Positions 36,845 to 44,867 of a DNA stretch of 64,000 nucleotides are shown piece after piece; position 1 is the first letter of the stretch; the number at the start of each line of letters is the position of its first letter. This stretch comes from an uncultured Erythrobacter sp. (GTDB taxonomy: Bacteria > Pseudomonadota > Alphaproteobacteria > Sphingomonadales > Sphingomonadaceae), in the NCBI GenBank assembly GCA_947499505.1, contig CANMOQ010000003.1:248001-312000 (forward strand), in the 5' to 3' direction. The position numbers and the translations under genes were made by a program. The notes below the pieces were generated by a model, which worked only from the letters and a program-made list of their open reading frames with translations, was not told where the DNA came from and did no database searches.

Positions 36845-37846
36845 ATGACCGCCCCAACCAAAGTGCCTTCTGGCAAAGACTTGCTGGCTGAGATTGATCG
36901 CCTGCGCAAAGAACGCAATGCGGTGATCCTGGCGCATTATTATCAGACGCCCGATATTCAGGACATCGCCGATTATGTCGGGGACTCGCTCCAGCTCAGC
37001 CAGATGGCGGCGGATACGGATGCGGATGTCATCGCCTTTTGCGGCGTGAAGTTCATGGCCGACACCGCGAAAATCCTCTCGCCAGAGAAGATCGTCGTGC
37101 TGCCCGATATGGATGCGGGGTGCAGCCTGGAAGACAGTTGTCCGCCCGAGAAGTTCAAGGCGTTCCGCGAGGCGCATCCCGATCACATCGCGCTGACGTA
37201 CATCAATTGCTCGACTGAGGTAAAAGCGCTCTCGGATATCATCGTCACCAGCTCAAGCGCGGAGACGATCCTGCAGCAGATCCCGGAAGAGCAGAAGATC
37301 ATCTTTGGCCCGGACCGCCACCTTGGCGGCTATCTGGCGCGCAAGTTCAACCGCGAAATGCTGCTGTGGCCGGGCGTGTGCATCGTGCACGAGGCATTCA
37401 GCGAGACGGAGCTGCTCAAGCTTAAAGAACAGCACCCCGATGCGCCAATCGCAGCGCACCCGGAATGCCCGCCGACGATTGTCGATCATGCGGACTATGT
37501 CGGCTCAACCAGCGGCATTTTGAAGTTTGCCAAAGAGTTTGAAGGCGACACGCTGATCGTCGCGACTGAGCCGCACATCATCCACCAGATGGAAAAGGCT
37601 CTGCCGGAGAAGAACTTCATCGGCGCGCCGGGTGCGGACGGCAACTGCTCCTGTAATATCTGCCCCTATATGGCGCTCAACACGATGGAGAAGCTCTATG
37701 TCGCCCTGCGCGATCTGGAGCCGCAAATCGTGATCGAGGAAGACCTGCGCCTGAAAGCCAAGGAAAGCCTCGACCGGATGCTCGGCATGGCCGGCGGTAC
37801 GGTGGGCTTAGGCGATCTGGGCAAGGTTGCGTTCACGGCGGATTGA
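36845..37846 (+). CDS. nadA: Quinolinate synthase
   Basis: Condenses iminoaspartate with dihydroxyacetone phosphate to quinolinate in de novo NAD synthesis, using a [4Fe-4S] cluster. The 333-residue protein has VILAHYYQTPDIQDIADYVGD, DMDAGCSLEDSCP, WPGVCIVHEAF and the cysteine cluster GNCSCNICPYMALN. nadB and nadC are not in the window. A strong promoter for a downstream small locus begins 23 bp after its stop. Confidence 0.95.
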   Translation: MTAPTKVPSGKDLLAEIDRLRKERNAVILAHYYQTPDIQDIADYVGDSLQLSQMAADTDADVIAFCGVKFMADTAKILSPEKIVVLPDMDAGCSLEDSCPPEKFKAFREAHPDHIALTYINCSTEVKALSDIIVTSSSAETILQQIPEEQKIIFGPDRHLGGYLARKFNREMLLWPGVCIVHEAFSETELLKLKEQHPDAPIAAHPECPPTIVDHADYVGSTSGILKFAKEFEGDTLIVATEPHIIHQMEKALPEKNFIGAPGADGNCSCNICPYMALNTMEKLYVALRDLEPQIVIEEDLRLKAKESLDRMLGMAGGTVGLGDLGKVAFTAD

Positions 37847-37868
37847 GCTTGAAAATAACTTAATTTCA

Positions 37869-37897
37869 TTGACTTAATCGAAAATCTGGCTTATGAT
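37869..37897 (+). promoter_or_regulatory. Strong sigma-70-type promoter
   Basis: TTGACT (37869-37874), a 17-bp spacer and TATGAT (37892-37897): a near-consensus promoter, the best I see in the window. Transcription would start near 37904 and cover the small ORF and hairpin below. Confidence 0.7.
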
Positions 37898-37943
37898 CCA
37901 AGCTATGATGAATGCTTCAGTGAAGCGAGATATGCGAGGAAAC

Positions 37944-38039
37944 ATGAACCGGATTAGCGCCTTTTTCGATCGCCTCATCAAACGTCTTCCCAGCGCAGAC
38001 AACAAAGGGCGTCGCCCTTTGTTGTCTGCGCGCGCTTAG
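37944..38039 (+). CDS. Possible 31-residue small protein
   Basis: ATG preceded by GAGGAAAC (a good Shine-Dalgarno), encoding MNRISAFFDRLIKRLPSAD and a basic tail ending RRPLLSARA. An in-frame ATG at 37905 would add 13 residues without a ribosome site. The first half is a plausible short amphipathic helix. The second half is encoded by the arms of the 18-bp hairpin, so the protein may be a by-product of an RNA structure. No family recognised. Confidence 0.4.
   Translation: MNRISAFFDRLIKRLPSADNKGRRPLLSARA
37993..38031 (+). ncRNA. Perfect 18-bp hairpin at the end of a putative small transcript
   Basis: Arms 37993-38010 and 38014-38031 are exactly complementary over 18 bp with a 3-nt GTC loop. 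With the strong promoter 100 bp upstream this suggests a small RNA of about 130 nt. There is no U-run directly after the stem, so Rho-independent termination is not assured. The alternatives are an mRNA for the small ORF or a transcription barrier between nadA and the convergent EamA gene. Confidence 0.45.
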
Positions 38040-38097
38040 CATAAATCTTCAATTTTGACGATGTTCGCGCTGGCTGAATTTGTGGATTGATGATGAG

Positions 38098-38991
38098 CTA
38101 CTGAACTCTCTTCATACGAGCAATCACCAAAGCGCTCCCCACAAGCACCATACCCAGCAAATCAAGCGGCGTCAGCACTTCGCCGAACACGCTATATCCG
38201 ATCAGCGCCGCGACCGCTGGCTGGGTCAGCAGCGCTAGCCCGATGATCAGCGGCGGGAAGTGACCTAGCGAATAGACCAGCAGCCCCTGCCCGATCAGCT
38301 GGCTGCTCACAAACAGGATCAGGATCGGTGTCCAATCTGTCGGCCACACTGGCTCGCCCAGCGCCAATGCCAGCACGAGCAGTACCGGGCAGGCAAACAC
38401 GCTGACCCACACCAGCAGGCTCCACGATCCAAACCGCGCCCGCTCCCCCTGCAAGGTGATCAGGTAAATCGCGTAAAGCAGTCCTGCGGCAAGACAAAAC
38501 AGATCGCCGACAAAGGTCGAGGTCGAAATCTCCAGACTGCGCCCGAGCAGAATCGCCGCACCTGTGAGAGCGCACACGATCGCGAGCCATTCAAATCCGC
38601 GCGGCAACATGCGCGCCATGACAAAGCCGGAAAACAGCAGGATAATCGACCCGGCATTGCCAAACAGGGTCGCATTGCCCAGCCGGGTGAGCCCAATCCC
38701 GATATGCCAGCTCGCCAGATCCAGCGCGAAGGCGGTCGCGCCCAAAGCCACCAGCACCAAAGTCTTGCGCGGCATCCCGCCCAGCCGTTGGCCGCTCATT
38801 CGCGCGAACAGGACCAGAAATGGCAGCGCCAGGAACAGGCGCCAAAACCCCGCGCTAACCGGGCCGGTGTCGGCTAGCCGTACAAGCCAGGGCCCGGTCG
38901 CAAGGGCGATATTCCCGCCGAGCAACGCCGCCAGCAGCAGCGCAGCTCTCGCATCGAACAGCTGTTTTTGAGGCGCCCCACCGTTTTCCAT
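38098..38991 (-). CDS. EamA/DMT-superfamily transporter
   Basis: A 297-residue inner-membrane protein with about ten hydrophobic helices and two EamA repeats: ALLLAALLGGNIALATGPWLV with GFWRLFLALPFLVLF in the first, and FLVSDLFCLAAGLLYAIYLI-like and LGMVLVGSALVIAR segments in the second. Such proteins export or import small metabolites; substrate unknown. It is divergent from the old-yellow-enzyme gene and convergent with nadA and its downstream locus. Confidence 0.87.
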   Translation of the reverse strand: MENGGAPQKQLFDARAALLLAALLGGNIALATGPWLVRLADTGPVSAGFWRLFLALPFLVLFARMSGQRLGGMPRKTLVLVALGATAFALDLASWHIGIGLTRLGNATLFGNAGSIILLFSGFVMARMLPRGFEWLAIVCALTGAAILLGRSLEISTSTFVGDLFCLAAGLLYAIYLITLQGERARFGSWSLLVWVSVFACPVLLVLALALGEPVWPTDWTPILILFVSSQLIGQGLLVYSLGHFPPLIIGLALLTQPAVAALIGYSVFGEVLTPLDLLGMVLVGSALVIARMKRVQ

Positions 38992-39058
38992 GCTTGCGCC
39001 CTAGCCCGCAATTCCCCAAGTGCTCAAACACAAAAGATTGCAAAAGAGGACCAACCCT

Positions 39059-40177
39059 ATGCACGATGCTCTCTTCCAGCCGCTCACGATGGGCGCGCTC
39101 GAGGCCAAGAACCGTATCTTTATGGCGCCGCTCACACGCGGGCGCGCGGCCGAACCGATGTTTGTGCCGAACGCCTTGATGGGCACATATTATCGCCAGC
39201 GCAGTGGTGCCGGCATGATCCTGACCGAGGCAACCGGCATCAGTGTAGAGGGCTTGGGCTGGCCATCAGCGCCCGGTATCTGGACGGACGAGCAGACCGA
39301 AGCGTGGAAGCCAATCGTTGAAGGCGTGCACGAAGAAGGCGGCATGATCGTCATGCAGCTGTGGCATATGGGGCGGATCGTTCACCCCTACTTCCTCGAT
39401 GGAAACGCGCCGCTTTCCGCCAGCGCGACAACCGCGCCTGGCGAAGCGCACACGCCGATTGGCAAGCAGGCTTATGCCGAGGCTCGTGCCGCAACGCTCG
39501 ACGATATCAAGCGCACGATTGATGATTATCACCGCGCTGCTGAGAACGCGAAGAAGGCCGGATGTGATGGCGTGCAATTGCACGGTGCCAATGGCTATTT
39601 CATCGACCAATTCCTGCGCGACAAGACGAACCTGCGCGAGGACGAATATGGCGGCTCGCCAGAGAAACGCACCCGCTTGATGCGCGAAGTGCTGGAGGCA
39701 CTGATTGATGTCTGGGGCGCGGACCGGGTCGGCGTTCGCCTGTCACCCAATGGCGATTCGCAAGGCACCGATGACAGCAATCCAGAGGCAACCTTTGGCG
39801 CGGCGGCGAAGGTCTGCAATGATCTGAACCTAGCCTTTGTTGAGCTGCGCCAGCCGGGCCCAGATGGCACCTTTGGCCAGACCGACGTGCCCAAGCAGGA
39901 TGGTGTCATCCGCGAGCACTACAAAGGCGCGCTGATCCTGAATTCTGATTACAGCGCTGAGGAAGCCGATCGCGATGTGACCAGCGGTCGCTGCGACGCG
40001 GTTAGCTTTGGCCGTCCGTACATCTCCAACCCTGATCTGGAAAAACGGATTGCAGTCGGCGCGCATTTCAACCCGAACACCAATGTGCCCAAGAGCTGGT
40101 ACTTCCCAATTGCGGAAGGCTACACCGACTATCCGACTTTGGAAGAAGAACAGGCGAGCGCGGAAAACGCGGCCTGA
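39059..40177 (+). CDS. Old-yellow-enzyme family alkene reductase (NemA-like)
   Basis: A 372-residue FMN-dependent ene-reductase reducing activated C=C bonds with NAD(P)H. Diagnostic segments are FMAPLTRGRA, MQLWHMGRIVHPYFLDG, and HGANGYFIDQFLRDKTN followed by EDEYGGSPE. The His/Asn substrate-binding pair (QLHGANG) and an active-site Tyr region are present. The start at 39059 has AGAGGA upstream. It stands alone between a divergent EamA gene and a convergent lipoprotein. Confidence 0.93.
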   Translation: MHDALFQPLTMGALEAKNRIFMAPLTRGRAAEPMFVPNALMGTYYRQRSGAGMILTEATGISVEGLGWPSAPGIWTDEQTEAWKPIVEGVHEEGGMIVMQLWHMGRIVHPYFLDGNAPLSASATTAPGEAHTPIGKQAYAEARAATLDDIKRTIDDYHRAAENAKKAGCDGVQLHGANGYFIDQFLRDKTNLREDEYGGSPEKRTRLMREVLEALIDVWGADRVGVRLSPNGDSQGTDDSNPEATFGAAAKVCNDLNLAFVELRQPGPDGTFGQTDVPKQDGVIREHYKGALILNSDYSAEEADRDVTSGRCDAVSFGRPYISNPDLEKRIAVGAHFNPNTNVPKSWYFPIAEGYTDYPTLEEEQASAENAA

Positions 40178-40534
40178 TTACTCGCCTGCGTCCTCTTCAG
40201 GGGCGGGTCCAGAAGGCGTTTCTGGGGCCGAAGCATCCGCGGATGCTTCGGCCTCTGCCGTTTCATTCCCGTCATCGCCGGTATCATCCGCATCGCTGCC
40301 ACTGCCCGATGAGCTTGGCGCATCGCTTGCACGCGGGGCCAATGGCGATTGCGAGCGGACTTCCTCAAGCGGCAGCATATCGTCGCTGATCGATCCGCCG
40401 ATCACATCGCCGGTGGCTTCGGCGGTCTCTTGGCCGCTGCTCGCCTCTGGCGCAGCATCATCGCCGCACGCCGCCAGTGCCAAGGCCAGCGGCGCAAGCA
40501 CGCCCAAGCGGATGGGTATTATTGTGATGCGCAT
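40178..40534 (-). CDS. Acidic Ser/Asp-rich lipoprotein, function unknown
   Basis: A 118-residue product with a lipoprotein signal peptide and lipobox ([11 protein letters not shown], Cys about residue 23). It is otherwise low-complexity: long runs of Ser, Ala, Glu and Asp, with no globular domain visible. A perfect 28-bp palindrome (40226-40253) lies in its 3' part. The start overlaps the end of lipB by 16 bases on the same strand, so it is probably translated from the lipB message. No function proposed. Confidence 0.6.
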   Translation of the reverse strand: MRITIIPIRLGVLAPLALALAACGDDAAPEASSGQETAEATGDVIGGSISDDMLPLEEVRSQSPLAPRASDAPSSSGSGSDADDTGDDGNETAEAEASADASAPETPSGPAPEEDAGE

Positions 40535-41232
40535 CTTCGTGCTTCGGCCTTATCGAGTGTTTCCAAAAATTCGCCAGCATGGGCGATCAACGCCTCGTCC
40601 CATTTGGCGGGAGAAATGTCGAGGCCCAAGCGCGATAGGCTGGTGACGCCGTATTCATCGATCCCGCATGGGACGATCCCGGTGAAATGGGTGAGGTCTG
40701 GATCGAGGTTGACGGAAAAGCCGTGCATCGTGACCCAGCGCCGCACCCGCACGCCAATCGCGCCGATCTTTGCCTCGCGCCCATCGACATCCTTGGTCCA
40801 GATGCCGACCCGGCCGTCGACCGCCCAACTCTCCACCCCAAACTCGCGCAAGGCGGCAATCACCCAGCCTTCCAGCGCATGGACAAAGCAGCGCACGTCT
40901 TTGCCGCGCTGGTTCAGATCGAGCATGACATAGCCGATCCGCTGCCCCGGGCCGTGATAAGTGTAGCGCCCGCCGCGCCCGGCCTTAATGACCTCAAAGC
41001 GCGGATCGAGCAGTTCATCGTCTGCCGCGCTGGTACCAGCGGTGTAGACCGGAGGATGTTCGAGCAGCCAGATCTGCTCACGCGCACCTCCCTCCGCAAT
41101 CGCCTGATTACGCGCCTCCATCTCAGCCAAGGCCTGAGTGTAAGGCACTTGCCGATCCTCATGCCGCCAATCAATCGCGCTGATCGACGATGCGGGCAAG
41201 GTATCTGGTGATGTCTTGGCGGCGGCGGTCAT
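40519..41232 (-). CDS. lipB: Octanoyltransferase LipB
   Basis: Transfers octanoyl from acyl-carrier protein to lipoyl domains, the first step of lipoate synthesis. The 237-residue protein has the family core [15 protein letters not shown], then [20 protein letters not shown], then [21 protein letters not shown]. The catalytic Cys is in [16 protein letters not shown]. Start 41232 is chosen over 41253 on length, but neither has a strong ribosome site. lipA is not in the window. Confidence 0.93.
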   Translation of the reverse strand: MTAAAKTSPDTLPASSISAIDWRHEDRQVPYTQALAEMEARNQAIAEGGAREQIWLLEHPPVYTAGTSAADDELLDPRFEVIKAGRGGRYTYHGPGQRIGYVMLDLNQRGKDVRCFVHALEGWVIAALREFGVESWAVDGRVGIWTKDVDGREAKIGAIGVRVRRWVTMHGFSVNLDPDLTHFTGIVPCGIDEYGVTSLSRLGLDISPAKWDEALIAHAGEFLETLDKAEARRCASQ

Positions 41233-41296
41233 ATGATGATTGCTTGGGGGCATCGAGTGCGCTTATCAAGAGCGAAATTATGTAGGGGAAGTACAC

Positions 41297-42139
41297 GTGA
41301 AGCTGGATATGGGCCAAGCCTGGACGCACGCGACCGCGATGCTGGGTGCCAATCGCGAGCTGGTGATCATCATCGCTGGCCTGTTTCTGTTTCTGCCGCA
41401 ATTTGCGCTCGCCGTGTTTGTGCCAGAGGCGATGAACCCCGCGCCGCCGCCGGCAGGCGATCCTTCCGATGTTCAAGCCGTGATTGATGCATCCATGGGC
41501 GCGATGACCGCGCAATACAGCAAATATGGCTGGCTGTTTCTGGGTATCACCCTGTTCCAGACACTTGGCACGCTTGCGCTTCTTACCCTGCTGACTGACA
41601 CGTCCCGGCCCACTGTGGGCGAGGCGATTAAGCTCGGCGCACGCGGATTACTGCCTTACATTGGTGCAGCCATCATCATGGCGCTCGGCGCGGCGGTCGT
41701 CATTGGCGTCCCGATTGGCTTGCTGAGCACGCTCGGCGGCCCAGCGGTGGCTATCGCTGTTCTAATCGCATTCCCCTTGATCATTTATATCGCGATCAAA
41801 TTCTCGCTCTACACCGCTGTCATCGCGATTGAGCGTGAGTACAATCCGATCAACGCGCTTAAGCGATCCTGGCAACTGACCAAGGGCAACAGCTTCCGCT
41901 TGCTGCTGTTCCTGTTCCTGCTGTTCCTCGCTTTGGGCGTTGTGTCGCTGGTTCTGACCTTGGTCACGGGCACAATCTTTGCCGCATTAGGCGGAACGAT
42001 TGAGCAGATCGGAAATGGGTTTATCGCAGCGCTCATGAGCGCTGTGCTGGGCGCGGTCTTCCTGGCCGTTTTTGCGGCGATCCATGCGCAATTGTCTGGC
42101 GAACAAGCAGACAAAAATGTCCAGGACGTATTCGAGTAA
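41297..42139 (+). CDS. Multi-pass membrane protein (glycerophosphodiesterase membrane-domain-like)
   Basis: A 280-residue protein with about six hydrophobic helices: ELVIIIAGLFLFLPQFALAVF at the start, a long central pair, and LLLFLFLLFLALGVVSLVLTL. The loop EREYNPINALKRSWQLTKGN is typical of the YciC/GPDPase membrane-domain group, whose function is unclear. A GTG at 41297 with AGGGGAAG just upstream is preferred over the longer frame from 41240, which overlaps the lipB promoter. Confidence 0.75.
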   Translation: MKLDMGQAWTHATAMLGANRELVIIIAGLFLFLPQFALAVFVPEAMNPAPPPAGDPSDVQAVIDASMGAMTAQYSKYGWLFLGITLFQTLGTLALLTLLTDTSRPTVGEAIKLGARGLLPYIGAAIIMALGAAVVIGVPIGLLSTLGGPAVAIAVLIAFPLIIYIAIKFSLYTAVIAIEREYNPINALKRSWQLTKGNSFRLLLFLFLLFLALGVVSLVLTLVTGTIFAALGGTIEQIGNGFIAALMSAVLGAVFLAVFAAIHAQLSGEQADKNVQDVFE

Positions 42140-42188
42140 GGCCTGAGCAGCGGGCTTCGCGGCTTGCGAAGCTCGCAAGTTTTGGTGC

Positions 42189-42821
42189 TTAGTCTTTGGG
42201 CTCTTTCCACGCCCAATAAAGCTTGCACGGCAAGATGTTGAGCCATTCAAAGCCTGCATCAATGCGTTTAAAGAACTTCGCCGATTCGTCGCGCACAGCC
42301 GAACTGAACTGATAGGCCAGGAATGCACCGCCCGGCTTGATGACCTTGTAGGTTGCTTCGGCAATCTTGGTCGCGACGCCAGCGGGCAGAGTTGAAAACG
42401 GCAGGCCTGACAGGACATAATCTGCGTCCGATAGGCCGAGCTCAGCCAAGTGTTGCTCCACATGCTCCGCCGAACCAAGCACCGCGTGAAAGCGCGGATC
42501 GCGGATCGTCTTGGTCAAATAATCAATGTAGAGCGGATTGGTGTCGATCACGACCAGCGCGGCGTCTCCGCGCAGCCGGTCCAGCACTGGGCGGCAGAAC
42601 GTGCCGATGCCCGGGCCGTACTCCACAAACACCTCGCATTTGCCCCAAGCCACTGGCTCCAGCATTTTGCGCACGGTGAAACGCGAGGATGGGATGATCG
42701 AGCCGACCATCCGGGGATGCTCCACGAACCCGCGGAAAAACACCGCGCATTGCGCGCCGTAACGCTGCCAACGTGCGCGCCAGCCGCCACGGCTGCCAAT
42801 TGCCAAATCTTTAGATTGCAT
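42189..42821 (-). CDS. SAM-dependent methyltransferase, PmtA-like
   Basis: A 210-residue class I methyltransferase. The SAM site is VFVEYGPGIGTFCRPVLDRL, then ALVVIDTNPLYIDYL, and the post-motif SGLPFSTLPAGV resembles phospholipid N-methyltransferase PmtA and rRNA-adenine dimethylases. PmtA makes phosphatidylcholine from phosphatidylethanolamine, which is plausible here, but a relative with another lipid or RNA substrate is possible. The end WLNILPCKLYWAWKEP is PmtA-like. Confidence 0.78.
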   Translation of the reverse strand: MQSKDLAIGSRGGWRARWQRYGAQCAVFFRGFVEHPRMVGSIIPSSRFTVRKMLEPVAWGKCEVFVEYGPGIGTFCRPVLDRLRGDAALVVIDTNPLYIDYLTKTIRDPRFHAVLGSAEHVEQHLAELGLSDADYVLSGLPFSTLPAGVATKIAEATYKVIKPGGAFLAYQFSSAVRDESAKFFKRIDAGFEWLNILPCKLYWAWKEPKD

Positions 42822-42936
42822 CGAGTGGACCTATCGTCGCTTATGATCGGGGAGCAAACACAATACGCTGATCCGCCTTGCAGAGGCGCTAACCAATTGC
42901 AAGCAGAGGCGCGCTGGCCTAGCGCAGCAGCGACCC

Positions 42937-44316
42937 ATGGCCGATGCAGAACCCGACCTTGAAACCCAGCGCCCCAACGCGCTGAACAATGCCAGCACTG
43001 GCGCGGGGCAAAGCTCCATTTCGCGCGGCCGCATGACATTGCTGTTCACAGTTATGCTGGTAACGGCGGCGGGCAACACAGCGATGCAATCGGTGATGCC
43101 GTCGATTGGCACCGCGCTGGAGGTCAATGACGTCTGGATCAGCCTCGCCTACAGCTGGTCTGCGCTGCTGTGGGTGGTGTGCGCGCCGATCTGGGCACGC
43201 CGATCGGACAAGCGCGGTCGCAAATCAATGATGGCGCTCGGTCTTACCGGCTTTGTCGTCTCAATGGTCTTGTGCGGAGCGGCTCTCTGGGCGGGTCTTG
43301 CAGGGTTTATGACTGCCTTTTGGACCCTGATTGCCTTTGCCGCCGCGCGCAGCCTGTTTGGCGGGTTCGGCAGCGCCGCACCGCCAGCGGTACAGGCCTA
43401 TGTCGCATCGCGCACACCGCGAGCTGAGCGGACCAACGCGCTCTCACTGATCGCCTCCAGCTTTGGGCTGGGGACAGTGATTGGGCCAGTGCTCGCGCCG
43501 CTGATGGTCGTCACATTTTTGGGTATCGGGCTGGTCGGACCGTTCCTAGGTTTCGCACTGCTAGGCCTCGCCGCACTGGTGCTGCTGCGGCTGTACCTGC
43601 CCGATGATGTGCCGCAATTCGCCGCGCGCGGGCAGGCAGCGTCTTATTCCAGCGGGTCCGAAGGCCTCGAAATAGACTCTGACGATGCTGATACGGATGC
43701 TGAGCCCGCCGTTCCCGCGCGCTTGAAGTGGATGGATGCGCGGGTGCGCCCATGGGTGCTTGCCGGATTAATCGGCGGCCATGCCCAAGCCATGATTATG
43801 GGCATCACGGGGTTCCTGGTGCTCGACCGTTTGAACCTGCGGGGCGATCCAGAACAAGGCGCGACCTATGTCAGCTTGGTACTGGCCTTTGGCGCAGTCG
43901 CGACTTTGCTCGCGCAGTGGGGTCTTATCCCGCGCTTTAAGATGGGACCGCGCGTCGCGACATTGTCGGGCGTGCTCGTGGCCGCTTTTGGCACCGCTAT
44001 CCTGGGCGCAACGAACGAACTGTTCGGCCTATCGCTTGGCTATGCCATCGCCTCTTTGGGTTTTGGATTGTTCCGTCCGGGCACAACAGCAGGCACATCT
44101 TTGGCAGTGACACGGGCCGAACAGGGGCAGGCATCGGGCATTGTCGCCAGTGTCGCAGGCGCGAGCTTTATTTACGCACCGGCGCTGGGCGTTTGGCTCT
44201 ACGGGCTGAACGACTGGCTAGGCTTTGGCCTGGTAATCGTTCTGTGCCTGATCGTCGCGATCCTTGGCTGGCGTGGCTTACAAGCCGACGCCAAGCTAAC
44301 CGGTCAAGAAGCCTAG
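42937..44316 (+). CDS. Major facilitator superfamily transporter
   Basis: A 459-residue 12-helix transporter. The loop 2-3 motif is present as APIWARRSDKRGRKSMM. The central loop is acidic (GSEGLEIDSDDADTDAEP). It resembles drug/H+ antiporters of the TetA-like (DHA1) group. Substrate unknown. It is convergent with the ArsC-family gene and divergent from the PmtA-like gene. Confidence 0.88.
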   Translation: MADAEPDLETQRPNALNNASTGAGQSSISRGRMTLLFTVMLVTAAGNTAMQSVMPSIGTALEVNDVWISLAYSWSALLWVVCAPIWARRSDKRGRKSMMALGLTGFVVSMVLCGAALWAGLAGFMTAFWTLIAFAAARSLFGGFGSAAPPAVQAYVASRTPRAERTNALSLIASSFGLGTVIGPVLAPLMVVTFLGIGLVGPFLGFALLGLAALVLLRLYLPDDVPQFAARGQAASYSSGSEGLEIDSDDADTDAEPAVPARLKWMDARVRPWVLAGLIGGHAQAMIMGITGFLVLDRLNLRGDPEQGATYVSLVLAFGAVATLLAQWGLIPRFKMGPRVATLSGVLVAAFGTAILGATNELFGLSLGYAIASLGFGLFRPGTTAGTSLAVTRAEQGQASGIVASVAGASFIYAPALGVWLYGLNDWLGFGLVIVLCLIVAILGWRGLQADAKLTGQEA

Positions 44317-44346
44317 ATTCATAGCACTAAGTTCTAGGGCGCGGAG

Positions 44347-44691
44347 CTAGAGAATTTCGCGAACCTTTTCCTGCGGGCGGCACAGCCGCACGCCCTTCTC
44401 GGTCTCAACCAGAGGGCGTTCCAGCAGGGACGAATCCGCCGCCATCGTATCAAGCACTGTGTCCGCATCGGCATCTGGCAGGCCGCGTTCCGCCGCATCC
44501 GTCCCGCGCAGACGCAGCCCTTGCTGAGGCGTAATGCCAGCGTCTTTGTAGAGCTGAGCCAGCTTTTCGCGGCTGGGCGCATCTTTCAGATAGAGCACAA
44601 CATTGAGGTCAATGCCGTCCTGTTCTTCCAGAATAGCCAGGGTTTTGCGCGAGGTGCCGCATTTCGGATTGTGCCAGATGGTCGCTTTCAT
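44347..44691 (-). CDS. ArsC-family reductase
   Basis: A 114-residue thioredoxin-fold protein of the ArsC/Spx/YffB family. The catalytic Cys11 is in WHNPKCGTSRKTLAIL. RLRGTDAAERG and LLERPLVETEKGVRL hold the arginines seen in glutaredoxin-dependent arsenate reductases. No ars operon (arsR, arsB or acr3) is nearby, so arsenate reduction is likely from family but unsupported by context. It is divergent from the siderophore receptor. Confidence 0.88.
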   Translation of the reverse strand: MKATIWHNPKCGTSRKTLAILEEQDGIDLNVVLYLKDAPSREKLAQLYKDAGITPQQGLRLRGTDAAERGLPDADADTVLDTMAADSSLLERPLVETEKGVRLCRPQEKVREIL

Positions 44692-44764
44692 AGGTGCCGT
44701 TCCGCTTGAGCTTGAGTGAGGTTTTCAGGCGCCAGATAACCGATTGCGCGCACAAAAACCACAC

Positions 44765-44786
44765 TTGCAATAAATAGTATTGCGAA
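44765..44786. promoter_or_regulatory. Fur-like iron box before the siderophore receptor
   Basis: Inverted repeat TTGCAATA-AATAG-TATTGCGA with one mismatch, in an AT-rich block 80-100 bp upstream of the receptor ATG. TTGC words recur nearby (44803, 44819). Size and sequence fit alphaproteobacterial Fur/Irr-type boxes and the gene downstream is a classic iron-regulated one. Confidence 0.6.
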
Positions 44787-44867
44787 TCACTTTCAATTAA
44801 CTTGCAAATGCGAACGGCTTGCAATAACAGCCTCCGCAGCACTCCTTGGACGGAAAGATTCTCACCT

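Noticed and set aside
44347..44691. Arsenic-resistance operon
   Set aside because: Only the ArsC-family gene is present; the adjacent MFS transporter shows no arsenite-pump features.
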